Assembly: GCA_020631455.1 (NCBI GenBank)
Contig: JAHDHF010000009.1
Location: 1-39,346 of the forward strand
Source: Saprospiraceae bacterium
GTDB lineage: Bacteria > Bacteroidota > Bacteroidia > Chitinophagales > Saprospiraceae
Length of the DNA: 39,346 nt
Direction: 5' to 3'
Below are positions 1 through 9,947 of this stretch, piece by piece (position 1 is the stretch's first letter; each line of letters starts with the position of its first letter). The translations under genes were made by a program, and so were the position numbers. Below the pieces are notes generated by a model, which made no database searches, was not told where the DNA came from, and was given only the letters and a program-made list of their open reading frames with translations.

Positions 1-18
1 GACAATCCAAACATAGGA

Positions 19-139
19 GGACAAGCGCTGCGAAGTGGTGGCGACAGCCAGACGCCGAAACAACGTGAAGGCGGCCGAGCGAACAGCGAGCCACGGAGCA
101 TAGCGACCGCGCTGATCGTAGTGAAGCGCGGATGGCCCA
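19..139 (-). repeat. Family A structured repeat, copy A1
   Basis: Read on the minus strand this begins TGGGCCATCC and ends CAGCGCTTGTCC, the two ends shared with the copies at 9574, 14303, 29885 and 36092. Between them are the shared block GGTCGCTATGCTCCGTGGCT and a GCTCGGCCGC block. The first variable helix is CCGCGC/GCGCGG. It is the only family A copy in the minus orientation. It fills the spacer left of the tRNA gene. Nothing coding is seen in bases 1-162. Confidence 0.8.
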
Positions 140-162
140 TAATAAAATACTAAAAGAAAAAG

Positions 163-236
163 TGACCCCGGCAGGGCTCGAACCTGCAACCTGCTGATTA
201 GAAGTCAGCTGCTCTATCCAGTTGAGCTACGGGGCC
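163..236 (-). tRNA. tRNA-Arg (anticodon TCT)
   Basis: The reverse complement folds as a complete cloverleaf. The acceptor stem is GGCCCCG/CGGGGTC with one G-T pair, followed by a D arm with AGCTCAACTGGATAGAGC. The anticodon stem GCTGA/TCAGC closes loop CTTCTAA (anticodon TCT), and the T arm contains GGTTCGAGCCC. The discriminator base is A (complement of position 163). CCA is not encoded, so it must be added after transcription. The tRNA would decode AGA/AGG arginine codons. Confidence 0.95.
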
Positions 237-290
237 TCCAATGGCGCAAAGGTAAAGAATGTCTTGGCTTTTTTTACAGCTTACTTGTAT

Positions 291-298
291 TACATTTG
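291..298 (+). promoter_or_regulatory. -7 promoter box of ung (TACATTTG)
   Basis: TACATTTG is an exact match to the Bacteroidota -7 consensus TAnnTTTG. Only six bases separate it from the ATG at 305, so the predicted transcript would have almost no leader. This box is also why the in-frame TTG at 296 is not taken as the start. No clear -33 TTTG is seen at the usual spacing. Confidence 0.6.
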
Positions 299-304
299 AA
301 TCAG

Positions 305-991
305 ATGAAACAGATCAAAGCAGCTGCTGTCAACATCCATGACTCATGGCGTACTGTGCTCAAAGATGAATTTGAGCAAGCATATTTTGCTGAGATTAAG
401 CAGTTTTTAAAATCGCAATATCAAGCAGGCAAACGTATTTATCCGCCTGGGAAATTGATGTTTAACGCCTTTGACCAAACGCCATTTGACAAGGTGCGTG
501 TCGTGATCCTAGGACAAGATCCGTATCACGGCCCCGGGCAAGCGATGGGATTATCGTTTAGTGTACCTTATGGTGTCCGTGTGCCAGCTTCGCTTAAGAA
601 TATCTACAAGGAGATGCACGAAGACGTGGGTGCTTCAATAGCTGAACATGGCGACCTGACGTCTTGGGCTCAGCAAGGAGTCTTACTGCTCAATGCGATA
701 CTTACTGTTGAGCACAAGCAACCTGGAAGCCATAAAAAAATCGGTTGGCAGCGATTTACCGATGCTGTCATCAGAATCATCAGTGAGCAGCGCGACGGAA
801 TTGTCTTTATGCTCTGGGGCAACTTCGCTCAAAGCAAACAAGAGCTGATCGATTTTGATCGGCACTTCGTATTGACTGCTGCTCATCCTTCGCCCCTCGC
901 GCGTGGAGCATACTTTGGGAGCAGGCATTTCAGTCAAGCAAATACGCATCTAGTGTCTCGCGGCGAAGAGCCGATCAACTGGCAGCTCTAA
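305..991 (+). CDS. ung: Uracil-DNA glycosylase (family 1)
   Basis: The 228-residue protein excises uracil from DNA, starting base excision repair in the cytoplasm. Family 1 motifs are all present. The water-activating loop GQDPYHG lies at about residues 70-76 (catalytic Asp72). SFSVP follows, then LLLNAILTVE at 127-136. The Leu-intercalation motif HPSPL is at 194-198 (His194). Length matches the usual 220-230. The start is placed at ATG 305 because a TTG nine bases upstream overlaps the -7 box. Its stop overlaps by four bases the stop of the opposing GCS2-CBS gene, so no terminator lies between them. Confidence 0.97.
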   Translation: MKQIKAAAVNIHDSWRTVLKDEFEQAYFAEIKQFLKSQYQAGKRIYPPGKLMFNAFDQTPFDKVRVVILGQDPYHGPGQAMGLSFSVPYGVRVPASLKNIYKEMHEDVGASIAEHGDLTSWAQQGVLLLNAILTVEHKQPGSHKKIGWQRFTDAVIRIISEQRDGIVFMLWGNFAQSKQELIDFDRHFVLTAAHPSPLARGAYFGSRHFSQANTHLVSRGEEPINWQL

Positions 992-2922
992 CTTGTCTGT
1001 TCGTGTCGCTTGAGTCGATCAAGAATACGACCTGAGATATTTAAGAAATCTGTTTCAGTCAAAACGCCGATGAGTTCGCCATCTTTGACGACTGGCAAGC
1101 AGCCTATTTTTTCGCGTCGTATGAGGTTGACCGCTTCGTAAACGGTTGTTTCGGGCTTGATCGTAATAGGCGATTTGATCATGATGTCTTCTACAGTCTT
1201 CGACGGCTGCTTGGCGAGCGCTTTGCGCAAGGTTGTATAATGTCTCAGCACAAGTCGCATCGTCACGAGTCCGACGAGATCACCCTTTTCATTTTCGACA
1301 GGTACATATCGCAGACTTCTCCAGTCAAGCAAATCAGTAACGAGATCAATCGGATCATCAGGACGAACTGTATAAATGTCAGTCTGCATAAATTCTTCGA
1401 CTTGCAGATCGTGGATGCGATATTGAAGGCCGTCGTCGAGTGTTGGTTCTTCCCAAAGGTGAACTGGTTGACTCGTGCGTTGATTTTTGAGAATTGCATT
1501 TGTGACAGAAGAAACAGCTTCGTCTTTGTTCGTTTCTTTAAGCAGCTGCGTATAAGATCTCAAAATCCAACGCGCACCAGTCATGTGCTTCTTTGCTCTG
1601 CCTTCGATCACATCCATATAGCGGTCGATGTCTGCTTGATCGACGCCTCTATGCTCAAGCCCTTTACGTGCGAGTGGAATAATGTGATTTAATATCAACT
1701 CTGGAGCTGTGATTTTTTCGTCGTTCCACCAAGTGAATTTCGAATCCAATCCGTAGCGCGATGCTTTTGAGAAATTATCACGCGCATCATCAAACGACAT
1801 GACATCACGTACGTCGTCCAGCTGCTCGGCAATCCCGATCATTGCACCAAGCCAAAGCGCAGCATTTGCCATCTCATCGATCACCGTAGGCCCAGCAGGC
1901 AGTACTCTACACTCGATACGGAGATGCGGCTTCTCACCAGCAGCTCCATAGCAAGGACGATTCCAGCGATAAACCGTTGAGTTGTGCACTTGTAGTGCCA
2001 TGAGATTTGGAGTCAATCCTTTACGGATCATATCGATGCTGTCTTCTTTGACATCAGCACTGAGCAGCACTCTAAATCGTGCAATATCTTCTCGATAAAT
2101 ATCAAGGATGCTGTCTTGCAGCCAGCGCGTACCAAACATGACACGTGGACTCAATTCGCGCATGTGATAATTTGTACGACGCGTATCGAGTGCTTGCTGA
2201 AATAATGCAATGCGCGTCTCGTGCCAGAGCCGCTTACCAAAGAGCAGTGGCGAATTAGCTGAAATCGCAATCAGCGGCCCAGTCAATGCCATTGAGATAT
2301 TATACATCTTGACAAAATCACGTGGCGCCACTTGAAGGTGCACTTGAAAGCTCGTATTACTCGCTTCGAGCATCGGCGAATCATGCTTAATGTGCATTTC
2401 ATCCACTCCTGCGAGCTTAAGCTCGTAGCTATTACGATTAAGCTGTGCATCAATCGCATCCATCAAGGCGCGGTAGCGTTTTTTAGGCGTGAGATTATCG
2501 AGTGTGAGGTCGCTTTTACGCAAAGACGGCAAAATTCCCGTCAAGAGAATATTCGTATTAAGTCCGCTACTGACTTCTTGGATTTTATGAAGGCGAGTTC
2601 TAATTTCTTCCTCCATTTTTTTGAGTGCATCACCTTTAAATGGCTGAGGTGTCAAGGTGATTTCGAGATTGAATTTTGCAAGCTCCGTTTCCACCCATTC
2701 GTGCTCAGTCATTTTTTCGAGTATAGGCATAGCAAGCGGAGCAGGTTTTCCATTTGCATCGATGAGACACATTTCTTGCTCAGCACCGATATGTATGTTT
2801 CCATTTTCAAACATATCATTATCGAGCATGTATTCGAGTGCTTGCACATCTTCGAGTAGATGCCGCATAAATTGCGCCTTGTCTTTGCTATCTCCAGCCA
2901 ATGATACACGTTGTTCTCCCAT
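988..2922 (-). CDS. GCS2-type carboxylate-amine ligase with C-terminal CBS pair
   Basis: This 644-residue cytoplasmic protein joins two modules. Residues about 1-500 resemble the glutamate-cysteine ligase family 2 (GCS2), with the motif IGAEQEMCLID near residue 47, the helix RALMDAIDAQLNRNSYEL and a long C-terminal helix region. Residues about 520-640 are a pair of CBS domains (from MQTDIYTVRP and VEDIMIKSPITI), which usually bind adenosyl nucleotides and regulate the attached enzyme. The true substrate is not known from sequence, and glutathione synthesis should not be assumed. An in-frame ATG at 3006 exists, but it lies inside a family A repeat (the TGGGCCAT end). The start is therefore placed at 2922, where the protein begins MGEQRVSL. 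A weak -7 box (TATCTTGG, 2953-2960) lies 30 bases upstream. Confidence 0.8.
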   Translation of the reverse strand: MGEQRVSLAGDSKDKAQFMRHLLEDVQALEYMLDNDMFENGNIHIGAEQEMCLIDANGKPAPLAMPILEKMTEHEWVETELAKFNLEITLTPQPFKGDALKKMEEEIRTRLHKIQEVSSGLNTNILLTGILPSLRKSDLTLDNLTPKKRYRALMDAIDAQLNRNSYELKLAGVDEMHIKHDSPMLEASNTSFQVHLQVAPRDFVKMYNISMALTGPLIAISANSPLLFGKRLWHETRIALFQQALDTRRTNYHMRELSPRVMFGTRWLQDSILDIYREDIARFRVLLSADVKEDSIDMIRKGLTPNLMALQVHNSTVYRWNRPCYGAAGEKPHLRIECRVLPAGPTVIDEMANAALWLGAMIGIAEQLDDVRDVMSFDDARDNFSKASRYGLDSKFTWWNDEKITAPELILNHIIPLARKGLEHRGVDQADIDRYMDVIEGRAKKHMTGARWILRSYTQLLKETNKDEAVSSVTNAILKNQRTSQPVHLWEEPTLDDGLQYRIHDLQVEEFMQTDIYTVRPDDPIDLVTDLLDWRSLRYVPVENEKGDLVGLVTMRLVLRHYTTLRKALAKQPSKTVEDIMIKSPITIKPETTVYEAVNLIRREKIGCLPVVKDGELIGVLTETDFLNISGRILDRLKRHEQTS

Positions 2923-2998
2923 AGTAATGTGTGTCAGGTTCGTATGATCGAACCAAGATAGACGAATTTCAAAACTTTCAGAATTGAATTTTTTAAAA

Positions 2999-3135
2999 TG
3001 GGCCATGCTACTTCATTCGGCTTCGCCATCATTCAGCAGCACCGCGCTGTTCCAGGGTTTCGCTGAACGCTCATCATCCCGATTGATCGGGATGAGCGCT
3101 GCGATTCTCTTCGCGCCCCTTCCCATCGCTTGTCC
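2999..3135 (+). repeat. Family A-like repeat, divergent copy A0
   Basis: It begins TGGGCCAT and ends CGCTTGTCC like family A, but the interior differs and contains its own helix CATCCCGAT-TG-ATCGGGATG (nine pairs, 3073-3092). It occupies the divergent spacer between the GCS2-CBS gene and the secreted-protein gene at 3202. It could be a separate subfamily, because only the two ends match. Confidence 0.55.
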
Positions 3136-3201
3136 AAGATTAATGTTTTACAGCAACAAATAACAAATTCCTTCGTACTTTAGATGTATAAACCTTGTAT
3201 T

Positions 3202-4185
3202 ATGAAAGTTCACTTACTCTTTTTCTTTTTTGCTATTTCAGTTTCGAGCTTATCAGCCCAAAATTGTGATATCTTTTATGATGACTATTCAGATGCCCCA
3301 CTTTGGAATCAAGTCGGCTCTGATGTACAGGTCTCAAATAATCGAGTGGAATACATAAATGACTGTACTGGAGATGAGCAGAGAAGGGTTTTTCGTTCAT
3401 TAGGTACAACGCTTAATAATACCGAAGTATGGTCTGCTGAGATTGATGTTTATGTTGGTTTTATCAATACTGGATTCGGTACATTTCATAACATTTTGAC
3501 ATTATCAGATTCCAATTTAGAACCGGGAAACGATTGCTTTGATATAGACTGTACTGGCTATCCAGAAGGCTCACAGGATTATATTGGAGTATACATGGTT
3601 ACTTCAACATATACATCTAATGATAGATCATTTGCGATTTACGCAGAAGAAGGAACTGAATTTATTGATCATCGATCTGATCGAATTGATGCTCCAGGAC
3701 TAGGATCTTTTTATTATATCAGAATGGAGCGTAAATCAGCTACTGAAGTCGAGCTATCAATATTCTCTGATGCGGCTAGAACACTGCACTTACCAAACTC
3801 ACCTGTGTCATTAAATATACCAGGAAGTATAACTGGACTTCAATATATTCAACACGGAGGAAGTGCTAGAGGTGCAGTAGAACGCAACTTTAACGGTTGG
3901 GTTGATAACACATGTATTTCAAGTAAACTATTCTCAAATACTCAACTGGCTGAACTCGATCAAGAGGTTAGTATTTCTCCAAATCCTACGAATGACATTG
4001 TTCTTATCGAAGGACTAGACAATGCTGATGTTACAATTTCAATTTATGATGGTATTGGAGCACTCGTTCAACAACATTCAACAAATCAGCAGCAATTAGA
4101 TTTATCTTCTTTTTCTAATGGAATGTACCATATTGTTATCAATACAGAATTTGGTCAACTCCATAGAAAAGTGATCAAGTATTGA
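3202..4185 (+). CDS. Secreted protein with T9SS type A sorting domain
   Basis: The 327-residue exported protein has a signal peptide (MKVHLLFFFFAISVSSLSAQ) cleaved after AQ. A central beta-rich region of about 210 residues carries several cysteines and a late GWVDNTCIS motif, in the style of concanavalin-like/laminin-G sandwich domains. That fold assignment is an inference. Residues about 250-327 form a T9SS type A C-terminal domain: ISPNPTNDIVLIEG near its start, the segment YDGIGALVQ, and the ending GMYHIVINTEFG...KVIKY. It should be exported by the T9SS encoded later in the window. The ATG at 3184 directly abuts a TACTTTAG box, so the next ATG (3202), which opens a better signal peptide, is preferred. 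Substrate or ligand is unknown. Confidence 0.8.
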   Translation: MKVHLLFFFFAISVSSLSAQNCDIFYDDYSDAPLWNQVGSDVQVSNNRVEYINDCTGDEQRRVFRSLGTTLNNTEVWSAEIDVYVGFINTGFGTFHNILTLSDSNLEPGNDCFDIDCTGYPEGSQDYIGVYMVTSTYTSNDRSFAIYAEEGTEFIDHRSDRIDAPGLGSFYYIRMERKSATEVELSIFSDAARTLHLPNSPVSLNIPGSITGLQYIQHGGSARGAVERNFNGWVDNTCISSKLFSNTQLAELDQEVSISPNPTNDIVLIEGLDNADVTISIYDGIGALVQQHSTNQQQLDLSSFSNGMYHIVINTEFGQLHRKVIKY

Positions 4186-4207
4186 TTGTATTCTAATAAT
4201 ATTGAAT

Positions 4208-4243
4208 AAAAAAGGGTAGTCAATTTGACTACCCTTTTTTATT
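4208..4243. terminator. Bidirectional intrinsic terminator
   Basis: The hairpin AAGGGTAGTCA-ATT-TGACTACCCTT is flanked by an A tract on the left and a T tract on the right. It lies in the 74-base gap between the convergent secreted-protein gene and katG, so it can stop both transcripts. Confidence 0.9.
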
Positions 4244-4259
4244 TATAATGAACTAATGA

Positions 4260-6482
<2,223 letters not shown>

Positions 6483-6607
6483 TTAAAACTATTCGTGTGC
6501 TCAATGCTAGCTATTCGAAGGGAATAATAAAATGTCTTGAAATTAGATGATGTTAGAAATTGATCTATCTGCAAAACTTCAGAATGCTTTTAAATGAGCT
6601 GCTTTTT

Positions 6608-6726
6608 GGCTGAGGGATAGGAGCAGCACGAACGAAGTGAGTGGACGCTGCGAAATGAAATGTAGCAGCGGCTAGGCTACCGTACTGCGGATAGCCCGCC
6701 GGTCAGATTCTCTGACCGGCAGCCCA
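6608..6726 (+). repeat. Family B structured repeat, copy B5
   Basis: The ends GGCTG (6608-6612) and CAGCC (6720-6724) pair. Between them are the conserved AGGGATAGGAG and GCGGATAGCCCG blocks. One variable helix is CGCTGC/GCAGCG, enclosed by GCAG/CTGC. The other is a perfect nine-pair CCGGTCAGA-TTC-TCTGACCGG (6699-6719). It shares GGCTAGGCTACCGTACTGC with copy B7. It sits between the divergent katG and the four-cysteine gene. Apart from this repeat, nothing is seen in 6459-6780. Confidence 0.85.
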
Positions 6727-6793
6727 TTATTTTCAACATGTTTAAGCCTCGTATAAGTGATTCAAAGTTCAGAAAGGTTTTACCTTGCAGCCA

Positions 6794-7369
6794 ATGTTTG
6801 GTCCGATCCCCAAAGCGATGTTTTCTTCTGATGATGATGCTCCTTTTGAGTGTTGTATCATGTGCCAGAGAGTGCTCAAAGAAATTGGAGAACCGTACAT
6901 GATTGAAAAGTCTTTTGTCAATCATAAAGATCTCAATCTACATGAGGTCAAATATGAGTATGCGATATGTATGGCCTGTGCGCAGAAGATGCACAACCAA
7001 TTAAGCAAGGATTCGCGCACAGCTATTGAGCAGTTTTTTTCGAGTCGGGTCGATATGCAGTTGCGATTTCTTGAATTTCAACAAGATGAAGATTTAGCTA
7101 CTGATTATGATGTTTGGACGAAAACGAGCTTATTGACTGAGGAGCCACGCGAAGAACTGGAGGAATATGTCGTTTATGCAATGTGTGAAGGTGATCAAAT
7201 GATTTATGCTGGCTATCCTTTTGTACTGAGTATAGAAACTTTAGAGCATCTACAAAGCTTGCTCTCTAAGGCGACAAAAGATATTCTTGAAGGTTTTATG
7301 GATGATCATTTTGGATTGCCTCCTGAGATTCGTCGAGCAATCCGAGATGGAGAACTTATCTTTATTTAG
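6794..7369 (+). CDS. Four-cysteine protein of unknown function
   Basis: I do not recognise the family of this 191-residue soluble, acidic protein. It has no signal peptide or membrane segment. Two cysteine pairs, ECCIMCQRV near residue 22 and ICMACAQKM near 63, are spaced like a four-cysteine zinc site. The C-terminal half carries FGLPPEIRRAIRDGEL. The start is placed at ATG 6794 instead of an upstream TTG, because a -7-like TACCTTGC (6781-6788) sits just before it. Only three bases separate it from the cysteine desulfurase start, so the two are almost certainly cotranscribed. A role linked to metal or sulfur handling is possible but not shown. Confidence 0.7.
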   Translation: MFGPIPKAMFSSDDDAPFECCIMCQRVLKEIGEPYMIEKSFVNHKDLNLHEVKYEYAICMACAQKMHNQLSKDSRTAIEQFFSSRVDMQLRFLEFQQDEDLATDYDVWTKTSLLTEEPREELEEYVVYAMCEGDQMIYAGYPFVLSIETLEHLQSLLSKATKDILEGFMDDHFGLPPEIRRAIRDGELIFI

Positions 7370-7372
7370 CCT

Positions 7373-8506
7373 ATGAAAAAGCGAATTTATCTTGATAATG
7401 CTGCGACAACTCCGCTTTGTAAAGAAGCGCTGGATGCGATGCTGCCATATCTGAATGGAACGTATGGAAATCCGTCAAGTATTCATGCTGAAGGTCGGAT
7501 CGCGCGTGCAGCAATCGAGCGGACTCGCAAAACAGTGGCTGACGAAATTGGAGCATCGCTTGGAGAAGTTTTTTTTACAAGTGGTGGCACAGAATCAACG
7601 AATATGGTCTTGAAATGTGCTGTGCATCATGGTATGTACAAGCGCATCATCACGAGTCCTATTGAGCATCATTGTGTTTTACATACAGCTGAGCATCTAC
7701 AACCTGCGGCAACACTCCAACTCGTCAATATAAACTCAGATGGAACTGCCAATCTAGAGCATTTGACTGAGCTACTACAAGCATCAAATGAGCCGACACT
7801 CGTCAGTCTCATGCATGTCAATAATGAACTTGGAGTCATCAATGATATTGCAGCTATTGGAGCGATCTGTAAAGAACATGGTGCGGCATTTCATTCTGAC
7901 ACTGTACAGAGCGTAGGAATGCTGCCGATCAATGTCAGTGAAATGAACATTGATTATCTCACAGGAGCTGCACATAAATTTCATGGGCCTAAAGGAGTCG
8001 GCTTTGTATTTATCAAAAATGAGTGCTGTCTACCTTCTTTTATTGAAGGTGGTGCTCAAGAACGCAACATGCGCGGAGGAACTGAAAATGTAGCTGGCAT
8101 CGTCGGTCTTGGTGCTGCACTTCAGCAAACTATCGAAACTCGCGATCAGACAATACAGCATTTGCACTCGCTACGAAACCGAATGATCGAACGATTACAA
8201 AGTGTAATAGAAGGTGTACGCATAAATGGCTCTGACAAGGCAGATCAACAATTGCCTAAAGTGCTGAGTGTAAGTTTTCCGCCATCGCCAAAGAACGATC
8301 TACTCATGTTTAATCTTGACATCGAAGGCATTGCTGTATCAGGTGGCTCTGCTTGCAGCAGCGGTGTCGAGTCTAAATCGCATGTCATGCTCGGCTTGTA
8401 CCCTAATTGTGATATGACGCCGATCAGATTTAGTTTTTCGAAAATGAATACACTCGAAGAAATTGATGATGCAGCAGATATTGTTATTCGATTATTAAAC
8501 TCTTAA
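7373..8506 (+). CDS. Cysteine desulfurase (NifS/IscS family)
   Basis: This 377-residue PLP enzyme takes sulfur from cysteine as an enzyme persulfide for Fe-S clusters or tRNA thiolation. The N-terminal YLDNAATTP is typical. The cofactor loop FTSGGTEST lies at 68-76, and the HSDTVQS segment at 174-180 carries the PLP-nitrogen aspartate. The Schiff-base lysine is Lys202 in GAAHKFHGPKG. The active-site cysteine is Cys328 in SGGSACSSG. It follows the four-cysteine gene by three bases. No iscU, sufB or other assembly gene is nearby, but mnmA, which needs a sulfur donor, lies later in the window. NifS-like and IscS-like members cannot be separated here. Confidence 0.92.
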   Translation: MKKRIYLDNAATTPLCKEALDAMLPYLNGTYGNPSSIHAEGRIARAAIERTRKTVADEIGASLGEVFFTSGGTESTNMVLKCAVHHGMYKRIITSPIEHHCVLHTAEHLQPAATLQLVNINSDGTANLEHLTELLQASNEPTLVSLMHVNNELGVINDIAAIGAICKEHGAAFHSDTVQSVGMLPINVSEMNIDYLTGAAHKFHGPKGVGFVFIKNECCLPSFIEGGAQERNMRGGTENVAGIVGLGAALQQTIETRDQTIQHLHSLRNRMIERLQSVIEGVRINGSDKADQQLPKVLSVSFPPSPKNDLLMFNLDIEGIAVSGGSACSSGVESKSHVMLGLYPNCDMTPIRFSFSKMNTLEEIDDAADIVIRLLNS

Positions 8507-8544
8507 TTTTTTTCATCCCTGTTAATCACCCCTTAATTCCCATT

Positions 8545-9024
8545 ATGAAACACCTATCATTCCTCACAACACTGGCATTTGTCGGCTCATTATTTTTTGT
8601 GAGTTGCAATCTTGACACATTTGATTCTGTGACATACAACGATACGATCGTAGATGCTCATACTGAAACACTCGAAGCAATCGAAGCGTTCTTAGAGGCA
8701 GAAGATCCAGCTGATCTAAAAGCGACTCACAAAACAGCTTTAGAAACTGTAGAGGCAAATATTGCTACTGTAACTGGCTTAGGCGATGTCGAAAAAGGCT
8801 TCAAACAAGAAGGCTTAGACATCCTTAATTTTTATAAGTCTGAGCTTGAAACAAAAGGAGCCAAGCTAACTGAATTGTATGGCGAGGAGCTTGACTCAGA
8901 GCAAGCACAAGAATTTGACAAAGTACTCGAAGCAATCTTTGAAGACGAAGACAAATACATGGATGCTTTATCGAAAGCTCAAGAAGAGTTTTCTGACCAT
9001 CATGATATGATGCTCATCGAGTAA
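8545..9024 (+). CDS. Small acidic lipoprotein
   Basis: The 159-residue protein has a lipoprotein signal ending in lipobox FVSC, with Cys21 as the predicted acylated residue. The mature part is strongly acidic and mostly helical, rich in Glu and Ala, with no cysteine after the anchor. It resembles the generic helical surface lipoproteins of Bacteroidota (a possible match is the LIC11966-type group, but I cannot confirm it). It starts 38 bases after the cysteine desulfurase and may be read with it. It ends ten bases before the stop of the opposing gene. Function unknown. Confidence 0.75.
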   Translation: MKHLSFLTTLAFVGSLFFVSCNLDTFDSVTYNDTIVDAHTETLEAIEAFLEAEDPADLKATHKTALETVEANIATVTGLGDVEKGFKQEGLDILNFYKSELETKGAKLTELYGEELDSEQAQEFDKVLEAIFEDEDKYMDALSKAQEEFSDHHDMMLIE

Positions 9025-9034
9025 GCTATAACAT

Positions 9035-9526
9035 TTACTCTGGTGCATCATGCAGATCCTCTTCTGCTCGTATCATAGCACCAATTGTACTGCATACAAT
9101 ACCAAATGCAGTATCACAATTTTCTTGGCTGCGGTAGGTCTCGATGTCATCCATCAGGTCTGCCGCAGCTTCAATTAAGGCATTTTGTTGCCAGTTTTCT
9201 GAGAGGATTTCTACAAGCTCTTCGATATCAGAATCCTCAGCATTGGTCACGACTTCTTCTTGAGCTATCAAAAGTACAGGCTCAGATACCATTGGCAATT
9301 CGCCCACTGTCTCACGAGCCGCAGTGTACAGCATCATGACAGCAATGAGCACATCACCGACTTGCTCAGCGTCAAAGTCAGCACCATTGGCATGAGACAC
9401 GACATAGTTGACTACCTCAGGCTGCTCTTGCATAAACGCATCCATACGAGCATCAAGCGCCATCTCATCATGGCTTTGCATGGCATCAAAAACGGATTCT
9501 ATTGATTGAGCTGGTATCTGTATCAT
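9035..9526 (-). CDS. Acidic helical protein of unknown function
   Basis: This 163-residue soluble protein is rich in Glu, Asp and Ala and predicted largely helical, with no signal peptide. I do not recognise it. An in-frame ATG at 9580 would add 18 residues but lies inside the end of repeat A2. A perfect -7 box sits between the two candidate starts. The start is therefore set at 9526 (MIQIPAQSIE), five bases after that box. Confidence 0.7.
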   Translation of the reverse strand: MIQIPAQSIESVFDAMQSHDEMALDARMDAFMQEQPEVVNYVVSHANGADFDAEQVGDVLIAVMMLYTAARETVGELPMVSEPVLLIAQEEVVTNAEDSDIEELVEILSENWQQNALIEAAADLMDDIETYRSQENCDTAFGIVCSTIGAMIRAEEDLHDAPE

Positions 9527-9531
9527 AGCCA

Positions 9532-9539
9532 CAAATGTA
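9532..9539 (-). promoter_or_regulatory. -7 promoter box (TACATTTG)
   Basis: On the minus strand this is TACATTTG, five bases before the ATG at 9526. The position predicts a leaderless or near-leaderless transcript and decides the start of that gene. Confidence 0.6.
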
Positions 9540-9573
9540 CTCGAATACGAAAGATTAAGAAGCTCAAAATTAT

Positions 9574-9696
9574 GGGCCATCCGCTACTCGCTTCACTCCT
9601 AGCGGTCGCTATGCTCCGTGGCTCGCTGCTCGCTCGGCTGCTTGCTGCGCTGCGCATCTGCTTCACTTCGTTCGCACCACTTCGCAGCGCTTGTCC
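9574..9696 (+). repeat. Family A structured repeat, copy A2
   Basis: It begins GGGCCATCCGC and ends CACTTCGCAGCGCTTGTCC, with GGTCGCTATGCTCCGTGGCT inside. The first variable helix is CCGCTA/TAGCGG, a two-sided change relative to CCGCGC/GCGCGG in A1. It is followed after 22 bases by repeat B1, and the pair fills the divergent spacer 9527-9947. Confidence 0.85.
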
Positions 9697-9718
9697 ACCC
9701 AGAGTGTGACAGCTGCTT

Positions 9719-9837
9719 GGCTGAGGGATAGGAGGTGTTGTCTGAACTCAGTACCATTGAATCAAGATTCAATGGTACTGAGAGAGTGCCGGATAGCCCG
9801 ACCCGAAATGAGCACTGCGAATGAAGGGGCTGCCCCA
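9719..9837 (+). repeat. Family B structured repeat, copy B1
   Basis: It has the conserved head GGCTGAGGGATAGGAGGTG and block AGTGCCGGATAGCCCGACC. The first variable helix is a perfect 17-pair stem (9747-9763 with 9766-9782) with a two-base loop. Unlike the other copies, its 3' end reads GGGGCTGCCCC instead of GGGCAGCCCC, so the usual GGCTG/CAGCC closing helix is lost. Confidence 0.85.
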
Positions 9838-9889
9838 AAAATTTGTTTTCTTCAAAATGTCGGCTAATGACGAAAAAAACAGAAAAGTA

Positions 9890-9918
9890 TTGACAGTCTA
9901 AACTTGTGATTATATTTA
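9890..9918 (+). promoter_or_regulatory. Promoter of secreted-protein gene at 9948
   Basis: TTGACA begins at 9890, and TATATTTA (9911-9918, one mismatch to TAnnTTTG) follows after an 18-base gap from TTG. The start codon is 29 bases further on, leaving room for a short leader. Confidence 0.55.
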
Positions 9919-9947
9919 CGTCATCTAAAACAACTTAACTTCAAACT

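Noticed and set aside
9571-9580. ATG at 9580 (and similarly 3006) as gene start
   Set aside because: Both codons are the TGGGCCAT end of family A repeats read backwards. Downstream starts with a -7 box or a typical family N-terminus fit better.
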